Shown here: in pieces, positions 25,559 to 35,676 of the stretch | Layout of the letters: each line of letters begins with the position of its first letter | Position numbering within the stretch: position 1 is the stretch's first letter | DNA from: Sva-07 sp963828415 | Lineage (GTDB): Bacteria > Actinomycetota > Acidimicrobiia > Acidimicrobiales > Ilumatobacteraceae | Length of the DNA: 64,000 bases | NCBI GenBank assembly: GCA_963828415.1 | Contig: CAWHEI010000012.1 | Span: forward strand, 744,001-808,000 | Direction of reading: 5' to 3' | The notes under the pieces: model-generated | Databases searched by the model: none | What the model saw: only the letters and a program-made list of their open reading frames with translations | Told to the model about the DNA's origin: nothing | Program-made: the position numbers and the translations under genes

Positions 25559-26251
25559 ATGCGCTCGCCGACCCGACTCGAGGAACCCGACGGTGCCATC
25601 GTCGGCGCTGAGGCATCCATCGACGAGACACTGTCCGACGACAGCGCCCAGCGGTTGCTGCGGCTGGTCCTGATCGTGCTCGCGACGGCAGTGATCACCG
25701 GGTTGTTCGCAGGTGCGGCCATCTGGGCGCTCGGCGCCGACGACGAACCTCCGACACCGATGAACGCCGTCGACGTCGGGTTCCTCCAGGACATGCTCGA
25801 CCACCACGACCAGGCCCTGCTGATCTCCAACATCTACCTCGACGCCCAGCCTCAAGGCGACGCAGCCCCGTACGCCCGCGAGGTGATCATGTTCCAGACC
25901 CGCGACATCGGCTGGATGGAGGACTGGCTCGCCGAGGAGGGTTACGCCCGCGGCGTCCCCGATCGCACCGCGATGGAGTGGATGGGCGAGCCGACCCCCG
26001 TGGCGGAGATGCCGGGCATGCAGACGCCCGAGCGGCTGCAGGAACTCGCCGACGCCACTGGCGCCGAGCAGGATCTGCTGTGGTTCGAGATCATGACCGA
26101 CCACCACTTCGGTGGCGTCCACATGGGCGACCACGCTGCGGCCAACGGCGCCCGCGAGGAGATCACCGCCTTCGCCGAGTCGGTGTCACGCAACCAGCGC
26201 ATCGAGGTCGTCGAGTACCAGCGGGCGATGGAACGCCTCGGACTCGTCTGA
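25559..26251 (+). CDS. DUF305 family membrane-anchored protein
   Basis: 230-residue protein with one membrane helix (about 34-58) and an extracytoplasmic DUF305 domain, a ferritin-like four-helix bundle repeated twice. Family motifs are FLQDMLDHHDQALLIS in the first half and MTDHHFGGVHMGDHAA in the second, giving many His and Met side chains suited to copper. DUF305 proteins are often found with copper genes (CopM in cyanobacteria), and here the gene is divergent from the ycnI-copCD pair across 64 bases, so a role in copper binding at the cell surface is inferred. The upstream frame is open, but ATG 25559 gives the proper N-terminus. Confidence 0.88.
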   Translation: MRSPTRLEEPDGAIVGAEASIDETLSDDSAQRLLRLVLIVLATAVITGLFAGAAIWALGADDEPPTPMNAVDVGFLQDMLDHHDQALLISNIYLDAQPQGDAAPYAREVIMFQTRDIGWMEDWLAEEGYARGVPDRTAMEWMGEPTPVAEMPGMQTPERLQELADATGAEQDLLWFEIMTDHHFGGVHMGDHAAANGAREEITAFAESVSRNQRIEVVEYQRAMERLGLV

Positions 26252-26259
26252 GCCACTCG

Positions 26260-26306
26260 TTCTCGTGAACAAGTGCGCGCTCAGAACGCGCACTAGTTCA
26301 CGAGAA
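26260..26306. repeat. family B palindrome (copy B2)
   Basis: Arms 26260-26279 and 26287-26306 match at 19 of 20 positions (TTCTCGTGAACAAGTGCGCG), seven-base loop. It begins nine bases after the DUF305 stop and separates two plus-strand genes, consistent with a terminator. Confidence 0.7.
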
Positions 26307-26322
26307 GCCGACCGACAGCACC

Positions 26323-26328
26323 TACCGT
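26323..26328 (+). promoter_or_regulatory. -10-like TACCGT of the thioesterase gene, leaderless spacing
   Basis: TANNNT hexamer ending six bases before ATG 26335. Confidence 0.5.
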
Positions 26329-26334
26329 GAGCCG

Positions 26335-26772
26335 ATGAGCGACGATCGTTCCGATCCTGTCGAGCGGGCGCGACTCGACAACGAGTTCTTCGGGCCGTTG
26401 ATACCGGGTCAGATGGGATGCGTGTTCGACCATTCCGCGCCCGACCTGGTCGTCGGCCACATCGCGGTGACCGAGTCGCTGATCGCGGGGACCGGCTTCC
26501 TGTTCGCTCCGGCGGTGATCGCACTCGCCGACACGTGCGCCGCAATCGGATGCGGGCACAACCTCGGCCCCGGCGAGTCGTTCACCACGATCGAGCTGAA
26601 GTCGAACTTCCTGTCGAGCGCACGCGTCGGCGATCTCGTCGTGTGCCGCTGCACGCCCGTCCATCTCGGCCGCACCACGCACGTGTGGGACGCCGAGGTG
26701 ACCAACGCCGGCACCGGGCGCACGATGGCGCTGTTCCGCTGCACCCAGATGATCCTCGCTCCGCGCGCCTGA
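26335..26772 (+). CDS. PaaI-type hotdog thioesterase
   Basis: 145-residue hotdog-fold protein of the PaaI/YdiI acyl-CoA thioesterase group. FLFAPAVIALADTCAAIG is the central helix, with Asp in the catalytic position, and FTTIELKSNFLSSARVGD is the family strand-turn that contacts CoA. THVWDAEVTNAGTGRTMALFRCTQMIL forms the last two strands. Such enzymes release CoA from aromatic or short acyl groups. No catabolic genes adjoin it, so the substrate is unknown. The gene is monocistronic, between two B-family hairpins. Confidence 0.85.
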   Translation: MSDDRSDPVERARLDNEFFGPLIPGQMGCVFDHSAPDLVVGHIAVTESLIAGTGFLFAPAVIALADTCAAIGCGHNLGPGESFTTIELKSNFLSSARVGDLVVCRCTPVHLGRTTHVWDAEVTNAGTGRTMALFRCTQMILAPRA

Positions 26773-26788
26773 CCCGCCTCCCCGCCGT

Positions 26789-26833
26789 TCTCGTGAACAA
26801 CTTCACCTCGGAGAGGTGAAGTTGTTCACGAGA
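26789..26833. repeat. family B palindrome (copy B3, perfect arms)
   Basis: Perfect 21-base arms (26789-26809, 26813-26833) with a three-base loop. It lies between the convergent thioesterase and pcrA genes, likely terminating both. Confidence 0.8.
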
Positions 26834-26854
26834 TGCGATCGGCGCGACGCAGCT

Positions 26855-29800
26855 TCAGAGCTTCTTGAGGGGGGCCCAGGCGAGCGCGAGGTGTTTGGTG
26901 CCGGCGCCGGGGAAGTTGATCGTGGCCTCGGCCTTCTCACCCGAGCCGGAGATGTCGATGATCACACCGGCACCGAACGCCGGATGCTCGACGTCGTCAC
27001 CGATGCGCAGACCGAGTTCCTGGCTGTTCGTCGGCGTCGCCGCCGCCTTGGCGCCCGACCGGATGGCTGCCTCGACGACTCGATCTCGATGCTCCTCCTG
27101 GGCTGCTTTGGCGTCGAGGATGTCGGCGTTGATGTCGCGACCGCCGCCACCTCCACCTCGGCGGTACGGCGGCGGGTCGCCGTAGTCGGAGTCGCGACGC
27201 CGGTAGCTCTGGCGGCCGTACGTGGAGCGGCCGCTGATGTTGCCCTTCGACTCGATGAGCGCTGCGGGAATCTCGTCGAAGAAACGTGACGGCGGGTTGT
27301 ACTGCGTGGAACCGAACAGCTGACGACTCCACGCGTGCGACATGTACAGCCGCTTCATCGCCCGGGTGATGCCGACGTACGCGAGGCGGCGTTCCTCCTC
27401 CATCTCGGCCGGCTCGGTGAGGGCCCGGATGTGCGGGAAGATCCCCTCCTCGCAACCGACGAGGAACACGACCGGGAACTCGAGGCCCTTCGCCGAGTGC
27501 AGCGTCATCAGCACCACCTGGTCCTCGATCTCGCCATCGGGGAGATCGTCGGTGTCGGCGACGAGTGCCACCTGTTCGAGGAACTCGTCCATCACCGTGA
27601 ACTCGCGAGCCGAGCCGACCAGCTCGCCGAGGTTCTCGATGCGGGTGTGGGCCTCGATCGTGTCCTCGGCTTCGAGTTCGGCGAGATAGCCGGAACCGTC
27701 GATCGCCGCCTGCAGCACGTCGCCGGGGCCCTGGTCGGGGTCGGCGACGACGGTGGCCATCGTGTCGAGCAGATCGACGAACGACGCGATGCCGCGGACG
27801 GCCGGGCCGGTGATGCCCGCTTCGTCGGCACGACGCAGCGCCTCGACGAAAGCGATCCCTTCCGCTCCGGCGAACGAGTCGAGCTTCGCGACGCTGGCGT
27901 CGCCGATACCACGCTTGGGCACGTTGAGCACCCGCTTGACGCTCACCTCGTCGGCGGGGTTGATGACGGCCTTCAGGTACGCCATCGCGTCCTTGATCTC
28001 GCGCCGGTCGTAGAAGCGTGTGCCGCCAACGACCTTGTAGGGCACGCCGAGGCGCATGAAGGCTTCCTCGATCACCCGGCTCTGGGCGTTGGTGCGGTAG
28101 AGCACCGCCATCTCGCGGAAGTTGGTGGCGTCGTCGGCGTGCAACTGACGGGCGGTGCCGGCGACCCAGGTGGCCTCGTCGCCCTCGTCCTCGGCGTGGT
28201 AGCGGACGATCCGTTCGCCCATCCCGCTGTCGGTCCACAACGACTTCGGCTTGCGCTCGACGTTGTTGTCGATCACGGCGTTGGCGGCGTCCAGGATCGT
28301 CTGGGTGCTGCGGTAGTTCTGGTCGAGGATCACCGTGGTGACGTCGGGGAACGCCTCCTCGAACTCGAGGATGTTCCGGAAGTCGGCGCCGCGGAACTTG
28401 TAGACGCTGTTGTGCACGAGGAGCCCGTTGGCGTCGTAGGTGTGGGCGACATCGACGTCGAGGTCGTACACCGGGCCGCTGTACGGCACGAACTCGACGC
28501 TGTCGACATTCGCAGGTATCCACCGCCCGCCATCGCGAACGAGCACCTCCATGCCAGGGTGAACGTGAGCAAACGGAATCAGGTCGTAGGTGGTTCCGTC
28601 GTGAGCGAGTCGACGGCGGACGTCGAGGCCGCCGATAGCGGCCACGCGTTTCGCGTCGGCGAGCGCCTGCCGGTAGTCCTTCCACGACGTCTCGTAGCGC
28701 AGCGGACGGTGCTTGCTGGCCCTCAGCTTCACGCCGCCGCGCTCGAGCGCGTCGATCACATCGGCGCGGTTCGACGACCACTGGACTCGGTGGTAGCCGA
28801 CGGTGGTGCGACGGTCGGAGAACATCGTGAGATTGATCGCCGACCGTCGGGCCCCGTTCTGGGGACGATGGTGGGGGAACTCGCGATGGAGCAGGCGATC
28901 CTCCATCAGCAGCTTGGCGCGCAGTTCGGTCTCGACCGACGAGTAGAGCCGCTGCAGCCAGACGTCGTCCATCGCGAGCGATCGGCCGGCGTCGTGAAAA
29001 CACGCTGTCGGAAGCCCGTACTCTGCGGCGAAGTACGACTCGAAGTAGGCGGCCTCCGCCATCGAGTCGCACACCTTCAGGATCCACGCAGCGTCGGCGT
29101 GTTCCTGATTGGTGCGCACGACGAGACCGTGTTGCAGCTTGCCCTTCCCCGGCGGGCGAGCGCCGACGGTTCGACCGATCCGCCACCCCCGGTCGGCTCG
29201 GAACATCAGGTACACCAACCATTGGCCCTGTTGCGCCAGCAGACGGGCGGGCACCAGGTGGTGCGGCGTGGCCCGGACGGCGCAGCCGGCTGCGGTGATC
29301 TCGACCAGATGACCGTCGTAGCTGCCCTCGTGCACATGGGTCACGGTTCCCACCTGGACGTTCGCACGACCACCGGCGCCGTGCACGACGTCACCGATTG
29401 CGACCTCCTCGATCGGTCTCGGGCCTGCGGGACCGCCGATCAACGTGCCCGGCGGCAGACACTGGTCGGTGTCACCCACGACGCAGACGTTGCGGTGGCC
29501 GTCGGCGAGGAGGAGCACCAGTTCGTTCTGGGCTTGGTTCGTGTCCTGGTACTCGTCGACGAGGATGTGCTGGAACCGCTGGCGATAATGCTCGAGCACG
29601 TCGCCGTGCTCCCGGAACAGCTTCACGGTGTTGGTGAGCAGGTCGTCGAAGTCCATCGCCCCGGCCTTGAGCAGACGGGCCTGGTACTCGGCATAGACGT
29701 CGGCGTGCTTGCGGTCGAAGATGTTCTGCGCCCGGCGGTGCGCCTCGTCGGGGTCGATCAGCTCGTTCTTCCAGAGGCTGATGATCGCGTGCACGCCGCG

Positions 29801-30301
29801 TGGCGTGAACCGCTTTGCGTCGAGGCCGAGATCGCGGATGACGTAGCTGGTCAGGCGGTTCGAGTCGGCGGCGTCGTAGATCGAGAACTGGCGGGGATAG
29901 CCGAGCGCGTCGGCGTTGGCTCGCAGGATGCGCACGCACGCCGAGTGGAACGTCGACACCCACATCGTCTTCACGACCGGGCCGACGAGCGCGCCGACCC
30001 GCTCGCGCATTTCGGCAGCAGCCTTGTTCGTGAACGTGATCGCCAGGATCTTCGACGGGTGCACACCGTTGTGGATCAGGTGTGCGATTCGATGCGTCAA
30101 GACCCGTGTCTTGCCGGATCCAGCACCGGCGATCACCAGCAGCGGGCCGGTTTCGTGCGCCACGGCGTCGAGCTGGTCGGGGTTGAGGCCTTCGGCGAAC
30201 GGCGACGGACCGTTGCCGCCGAACGGATCGGCCAGCGCATCGGGCGACGCTGCGTCGGCGGGATGCGGGATGTCGTCGGCGAACAGCTCGTCGTCAGTCA
30301 T
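26855..30301 (-). CDS. pcrA: ATP-dependent DNA helicase PcrA/UvrD1 with intein
   Basis: 1148-residue precursor of a superfamily 1A 3'-5' helicase for repair and replication. Motif Ia/Walker A is GAGSGKT (59-65), Walker B is VDEYQDTNQ (~248), and motif III GDTDQ (276-280) is split by an in-frame intein, residues 281-631; the helicase resumes SVYKFRGAD. Motif IV is LDQNYRST, V is MTLHSAKGLE, VI is YVGITRAMK. The tail has a Gly/Arg-rich stretch and ends in the PcrA Tudor-like domain (VEHPAFGAGVIIDISGSG). Spliced, the host protein is ~797 residues, normal for actinobacterial PcrA. ATG 30301; TAGAGT lies nine bases upstream. Confidence 0.95.
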   Translation of the reverse strand: MTDDELFADDIPHPADAASPDALADPFGGNGPSPFAEGLNPDQLDAVAHETGPLLVIAGAGSGKTRVLTHRIAHLIHNGVHPSKILAITFTNKAAAEMRERVGALVGPVVKTMWVSTFHSACVRILRANADALGYPRQFSIYDAADSNRLTSYVIRDLGLDAKRFTPRGVHAIISLWKNELIDPDEAHRRAQNIFDRKHADVYAEYQARLLKAGAMDFDDLLTNTVKLFREHGDVLEHYRQRFQHILVDEYQDTNQAQNELVLLLADGHRNVCVVGDTDQCLPPGTLIGGPAGPRPIEEVAIGDVVHGAGGRANVQVGTVTHVHEGSYDGHLVEITAAGCAVRATPHHLVPARLLAQQGQWLVYLMFRADRGWRIGRTVGARPPGKGKLQHGLVVRTNQEHADAAWILKVCDSMAEAAYFESYFAAEYGLPTACFHDAGRSLAMDDVWLQRLYSSVETELRAKLLMEDRLLHREFPHHRPQNGARRSAINLTMFSDRRTTVGYHRVQWSSNRADVIDALERGGVKLRASKHRPLRYETSWKDYRQALADAKRVAAIGGLDVRRRLAHDGTTYDLIPFAHVHPGMEVLVRDGGRWIPANVDSVEFVPYSGPVYDLDVDVAHTYDANGLLVHNSVYKFRGADFRNILEFEEAFPDVTTVILDQNYRSTQTILDAANAVIDNNVERKPKSLWTDSGMGERIVRYHAEDEGDEATWVAGTARQLHADDATNFREMAVLYRTNAQSRVIEEAFMRLGVPYKVVGGTRFYDRREIKDAMAYLKAVINPADEVSVKRVLNVPKRGIGDASVAKLDSFAGAEGIAFVEALRRADEAGITGPAVRGIASFVDLLDTMATVVADPDQGPGDVLQAAIDGSGYLAELEAEDTIEAHTRIENLGELVGSAREFTVMDEFLEQVALVADTDDLPDGEIEDQVVLMTLHSAKGLEFPVVFLVGCEEGIFPHIRALTEPAEMEEERRLAYVGITRAMKRLYMSHAWSRQLFGSTQYNPPSRFFDEIPAALIESKGNISGRSTYGRQSYRRRDSDYGDPPPYRRGGGGGGRDINADILDAKAAQEEHRDRVVEAAIRSGAKAAATPTNSQELGLRIGDDVEHPAFGAGVIIDISGSGEKAEATINFPGAGTKHLALAWAPLKKL
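28409..29461 (-). mobile_element. intein inside PcrA, with GIY-YIG/T5orf172-like insert
   Basis: 351-residue protein intron. It begins Cys281 (CLPPGTLI, block A) and ends His630-Asn631 (DANGLLVHN, block G), and the host continues with Ser632, so all splicing residues are present. Block B is ATPHHLV (Thr345, His348) and block F is VYDLDVDVAHTYDANG. No LAGLIDADG motif is seen. Between blocks B and F the segment VYLMFRADRGWRIGRT (363-378) followed by a conserved-looking Glu (FESYF, 420-424) resembles the KIGRT signature of T5orf172/GIY-YIG nucleases (inference). Insertion is at the invariant motif III, between Gln280 and Ser632. Confidence 0.88.
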
Positions 30302-30329
30302 GTGCGGCCCACTCTAGAGAGCGGGTGTC

Positions 30330-30692
30330 ATGGAGACAGAGGGATCATCGGCGTGCTTGACTCTCACGATGGAGTACACCGAGGTCTCAGCGGATCACTT
30401 TGCGGCACTCGATGGCATCGACGATTGGACGGTCGTCGACGGTCCCGCAATCGCTGCGGTGTTCCGTGCGCCCACCTACCTCGCCGGCGCCGACCTGGTG
30501 CGAGCGGTTGCGGTGATCGCTGAGGACAACCAGCATCACCCCGACATGGAGATCCGGTACCCCGGAACCGTCCACATCACGCTCACCACCCACGCCACCG
30601 GCGGGTTGACCACGCTCGACGTCGACATCGCCCGATTGATCTCGACCGCAGCGCGAGACGTCGCCGCCACACCGGAGCCGGCCGACAGCTGA
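30330..30692 (+). CDS. 4a-hydroxytetrahydrobiopterin dehydratase (PCD/DCoH family)
   Basis: Up to 120 residues, pterin-4a-carbinolamine dehydratase family. The active-site set is intact: EDNQHHPDMEIRY gives the two catalytic His, and THATGGLTTLDVDIA gives the third His and the GLT...D motif. It recycles oxidised pterin cofactor, or in bacteria may serve molybdopterin metabolism. No aromatic hydroxylase is nearby. ATG 30330 is used, but ATG 30369 (MEYTEVSADHF) gives the more usual N-terminus. Divergent from pcrA with only 28 bases between. Confidence 0.88.
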   Translation: METEGSSACLTLTMEYTEVSADHFAALDGIDDWTVVDGPAIAAVFRAPTYLAGADLVRAVAVIAEDNQHHPDMEIRYPGTVHITLTTHATGGLTTLDVDIARLISTAARDVAATPEPADS

Positions 30693-30769
30693 CGCCACCT
30701 TCGGGCCCTTGGTCGGTTGCCGCAGAGGATGTCCGAGGTGGAAACTGGTCGGGCACGAAAGGGGTCCCG

Positions 30770-32821
30770 ATGCGGCCGACCGAACAGATCAGGAACGTGG
30801 TGCTCGTGGGGCACCAGGGCAGCGGCAAGACGAGCTTGGCAGAGGCCCTGCTCTTCCGAGCCGGGGTGATCGCCCGGGCCGGGGTGATCGAGAAGGGGTC
30901 GACCGTGATGGATGACGATCCCGACGAACGCGAGCGCCACCAGTCGATCTCGCTGTCGCTGGCATCGTTCGACTGGAACGAGCACCGCATCAACCTCATC
31001 GACACGCCCGGCTACCCCGACTTTCGTGGCGAGGCGTTGTTCGGGCTGGCCGCTGCCGACCTCGCCGTGTTCGTCATCGATGGCGTCGCCGGCGTCCAGT
31101 CACAGGATCTCGTACTGTGGCGCCACGCCGCCGAACTCGGTATCCCGCGGATGGTGTTCGTCAACAAGCTCGACCGAGAGCGCTCGTCGTTCGACCGCAC
31201 ACTCGCGCAGGTCCGTGACGCCTTCGGATCACATGCCGACCCGACCGAGCTGCCGATCGGCGCCGAGTCGAGCTTCCACGGCGTGACCGACCTGCTCACC
31301 CATCATGCGTTCGTCTACGACTCCGGGCATGCCGAGCCCACCGACGTTCCCGCCGATCTCGCCGAGATCGAGCGCGCCGAACACGAGCACCTCGTCGACG
31401 ATGTGATCGAACTCGACGACGACCTCCTCGCGCAGTACCTCGAGGGCAACGAACCATCGCCCGATCAACTCGAGCGCCTCCTGCACGAAGCGGTGGATCA
31501 GGCGCTCGCGTTCCCGGTCCTGTGCGGTTCGGCCACCACACCGATCGGTGCCGACCAACTCGCCGACTTCATCTGTCGAGTCGGCCCGGCGCCCGGCGAC
31601 GCGGGACCGGCCACCGTCGAGGCAGCCGGCGACATCGTCGAAGTCGTCCCCGACCCGACCGCAGCACCGCTCGTGCTCGTCTTCAAGACCACCGTCGACG
31701 AGTTCCTCGGCCAGATCTCCCTGCTCAAGGTGCTCTCCGGCACGCTCCGCGCCGACGACGTCCTCGTCAACTCCCGCACGGGCACCAAGGAACGCCTGCA
31801 CAACCTCATCTCGCTCACCGGGAACTCGCAGACGCACGTCGACTCCGCGGGCGCCGGCGACATCGTGGCGGCGACCAAGCTCTCCGACACCCGCACCGGC
31901 GACACCCTGGCGCCCGACGGCATGCCGGTCACTGCGATGCTCCCCACGCTTCCCCGCCCGGTGTACGGCGTCGCGATCGCCGCCGCGAAGCAGTCCGACG
32001 AGGACCGCCTCGCCACGACACTGCACCGCCTCGTGATCGAAGACCCGACCCTCGCCGTCCGTCACGACGACTCGACGGGTCAGACCATCTTGAGCGGTGG
32101 CGGAGAAACGCACGTGCGCGTGGCGGTCGCACGCATCGAACGCGCGGGTGTCGAACTCCTGGTCGATGACGTTCGCGTTGCCTACCGAGCGACCCTGGCG
32201 GCGCCGATCGAAGTGGAAGGCAAACACAAGAAGCAGAGCGGCGGCCACGGCCAGTTCGGCGTGGCAACCGTGCGATTCGAGCCGCTCCCCGCCGGCGCCG
32301 GATTCGAGTTCGCGAGCGAGGTGACCGGTGGCGTCATCCCGAAGAACCTCGTGCCCGCAGTCGGTGCCGGCATCGAGGAGGCCATGACACGGGGCGGACG
32401 CGACGGATTCCCGATCGTCGATGTGCGGGCGGTGTGCACCGGTGGCAAGCACCATGCCGTCGACTCGTCGGAGATGAGTTTCAAGATGGCGGGCGCGATG
32501 GCGTTGCGCGAGGCCATCGACCAGGTCGGCGTCGACCTCCTGGAACCGATCAGCGAGATCCACGTCCAGGTGCCGGCCGTTCATCACGGCGACGTGCTCG
32601 GCGACCTCAACTCGCGTCGGGCGCAGGTGCAGGGCGCCGACACCGACGAATCCGGCATCACGACCATCCATGCGCTCGTGCCGACGTCGGAGATCCTGCG
32701 CTACGCCCTCGACCTGCGCTCGCTCAGCGGGGCCAGCGGCTCGTTCGAGATCGATCACCACGGCTATCAACCGCTGCCCAGCAACCTTGCCGACAAGGTC
32801 CGCAGCGCCGCCGACGCCTGA
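30770..32821 (+). CDS. elongation factor G-like GTPase (EF-G2/FusA2 type)
   Basis: 683-residue translational-type GTPase. G1 is GHQGSGKTS (~14-22), G3 is DTPGYPDF, and G4 is NKLD. The G2 region reads ERHQSISLSLASFDW rather than the RGITI of true EF-G, which places it with the EF-G-like paralogs of Actinobacteria and others. Domains II to V follow in EF-G order (VLVFKTTVDEFLGQISLLKVLSG; GHGQFGVATVRFEP; LEPISEIHVQVP; RAQVQGAD). Its role in translation is not settled; it is probably not the essential translocase. AAGGGG upstream is a ribosome site. A short 18-base duplication encodes ARAGVI twice near residue 31. Confidence 0.9.
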   Translation: MRPTEQIRNVVLVGHQGSGKTSLAEALLFRAGVIARAGVIEKGSTVMDDDPDERERHQSISLSLASFDWNEHRINLIDTPGYPDFRGEALFGLAAADLAVFVIDGVAGVQSQDLVLWRHAAELGIPRMVFVNKLDRERSSFDRTLAQVRDAFGSHADPTELPIGAESSFHGVTDLLTHHAFVYDSGHAEPTDVPADLAEIERAEHEHLVDDVIELDDDLLAQYLEGNEPSPDQLERLLHEAVDQALAFPVLCGSATTPIGADQLADFICRVGPAPGDAGPATVEAAGDIVEVVPDPTAAPLVLVFKTTVDEFLGQISLLKVLSGTLRADDVLVNSRTGTKERLHNLISLTGNSQTHVDSAGAGDIVAATKLSDTRTGDTLAPDGMPVTAMLPTLPRPVYGVAIAAAKQSDEDRLATTLHRLVIEDPTLAVRHDDSTGQTILSGGGETHVRVAVARIERAGVELLVDDVRVAYRATLAAPIEVEGKHKKQSGGHGQFGVATVRFEPLPAGAGFEFASEVTGGVIPKNLVPAVGAGIEEAMTRGGRDGFPIVDVRAVCTGGKHHAVDSSEMSFKMAGAMALREAIDQVGVDLLEPISEIHVQVPAVHHGDVLGDLNSRRAQVQGADTDESGITTIHALVPTSEILRYALDLRSLSGASGSFEIDHHGYQPLPSNLADKVRSAADA

Positions 32822-32854
32822 GCAGGCAGCGGCCCGATGGCCGACCCGTGCATT

Positions 32855-32899
32855 TCTCGGCGGATCTGGTCGCGGCAGTCGAAACCAGATCCGCTGAGA
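32855..32899. terminator. hairpin between convergent EF-G-like and ABC-F genes
   Basis: Arms 32855-32870 and 32884-32899 match at 15 of 16 positions, loop 13 bases, between two converging genes. Confidence 0.6.
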
Positions 32900-32934
32900 T
32901 CCGCGCGTGCCGTGCCACGCGGGAGGCGCGGGAC

Positions 32935-34722
<1,788 letters not shown>

Positions 34723-34775
34723 ATGATGAGACGCTACGGCCCCACGCCACGATCGACGTCCGCCTGCGGACGCGA

Positions 34776-34818
34776 CGAAGCGCTACATCCAGGGTCTGAG
34801 CCCGGATGTAGCGCTTCG
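34776..34818. terminator. hairpin downstream of the secreted DUF gene
   Basis: Arms 34776-34794 and 34801-34818 (CGAAGCGCTACATCC core) with a six-base loop. It begins six bases past the 3' end of the minus-strand gene ending at 34824, fitting a terminator for it. Confidence 0.7.
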
Positions 34819-34823
34819 AACGG

Positions 34824-35549
34824 TCAGTCTTCGGTGTCGGGGGCGCCGCGCTCGGGGCGACCGTTGTTGACCATGTCGGTGATCTTGGCTTCGGCGTCGG
34901 CCAGCTTCTGGTCGGCCTCGGCCTGGTCGATGCGACCGTTCTCGACGGCGTTGGTGAGACGCTCGTCCAGCTCGGCGACGAGTTCGTCGACGACGGCCTG
35001 CACCTCGACGCCTTGCGCCGTTGCAATCTCGGCGAGCGTTGCGCCGGCACGGAGCTGCGTGCGCAGTTCCTGGGCGTCGATGCCGAGCAGATCGGTCAGT
35101 GCCTCGGAGGCCACACCGCCGGCGAACATGCCAGGGCCGCCGCGGTGACCGCCTGACCCACGCCCCTCGCCGAAGCCGCCCTCGCCGCGCTCGGGCCGGT
35201 TCTCGACCAGCTGTGCGGTGACGGCGTCAGCCTGTTCAGCGGTGATCGTGCCGTCGTCGACGAGCGGCTGCAGCGTCTCGCGGAGCCGTGTGCCCATCTC
35301 CGGCGCAGCGGCAGGATCAGCGGCCGGATCCTCGGCCGGGACCGTGGGATCGGTGTCGTCAACCTGTTGGACGAGAGCCGACTGAACCGCGACATCGCTC
35401 GACGCAGCGCTCGTCAGTCCAGGCACGCCGAACACCAAACCCGCGGCCGTGCCGGCGAGCAGTCCGCCCGCCACGCCGAGTGCCACGCCGCGCCGCTTGC
35501 CGGTGGAATCGGTGGTCGGCTTGGAGCTGGGGATGTTTTCGTTGGTCAT
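34824..35549 (-). CDS. membrane-anchored secreted protein with helical repeats
   Basis: 241-codon reading frame. A charged N-terminus and one membrane or signal helix (~20-48, VALGVAGGLLAGTAAGLVFGVPG) lead to an acidic Asp/Pro/Ala segment. Two repeats of the DGTITAEQADAV / NGRIDQAEADQKL kind follow, typical of DUF2680/YckD-like extracellular helical proteins, with a Gly/Arg-rich spacer (GGFGEGRGSGGHRGG) between them. A LysM-like or wing segment ATLAEIATAQGVEVQAVVDEL lies near residue 175. Function unknown. The start is ATG 35549, backed by AGGGAAG upstream. Confidence 0.78.
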   Translation of the reverse strand: MTNENIPSSKPTTDSTGKRRGVALGVAGGLLAGTAAGLVFGVPGLTSAASSDVAVQSALVQQVDDTDPTVPAEDPAADPAAAPEMGTRLRETLQPLVDDGTITAEQADAVTAQLVENRPERGEGGFGEGRGSGGHRGGPGMFAGGVASEALTDLLGIDAQELRTQLRAGATLAEIATAQGVEVQAVVDELVAELDERLTNAVENGRIDQAEADQKLADAEAKITDMVNNGRPERGAPDTED

Positions 35550-35676
35550 GACCGTGCTTCCCTTCGAGTGGTGGAATCGACGAGCAACTCTCGACGACGA
35601 GGACATCGTGAACGCCGTCAGTGAGGATGATCATTGAGCTACGTAAGCGCGCGGTGAGATGTCTGTCAGGACGGAC

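Noticed and set aside
28409..29461. Reading the PcrA insertion as a disrupted helicase gene
   Set aside because: The frame is open throughout, and all splicing residues and blocks are present, so an intein explains it.
27335..30523. A 1062-codon open frame on the plus strand opposite pcrA
   Set aside because: No motif of any family; it mirrors the helicase frame and its intein, so it is a codon-bias shadow.
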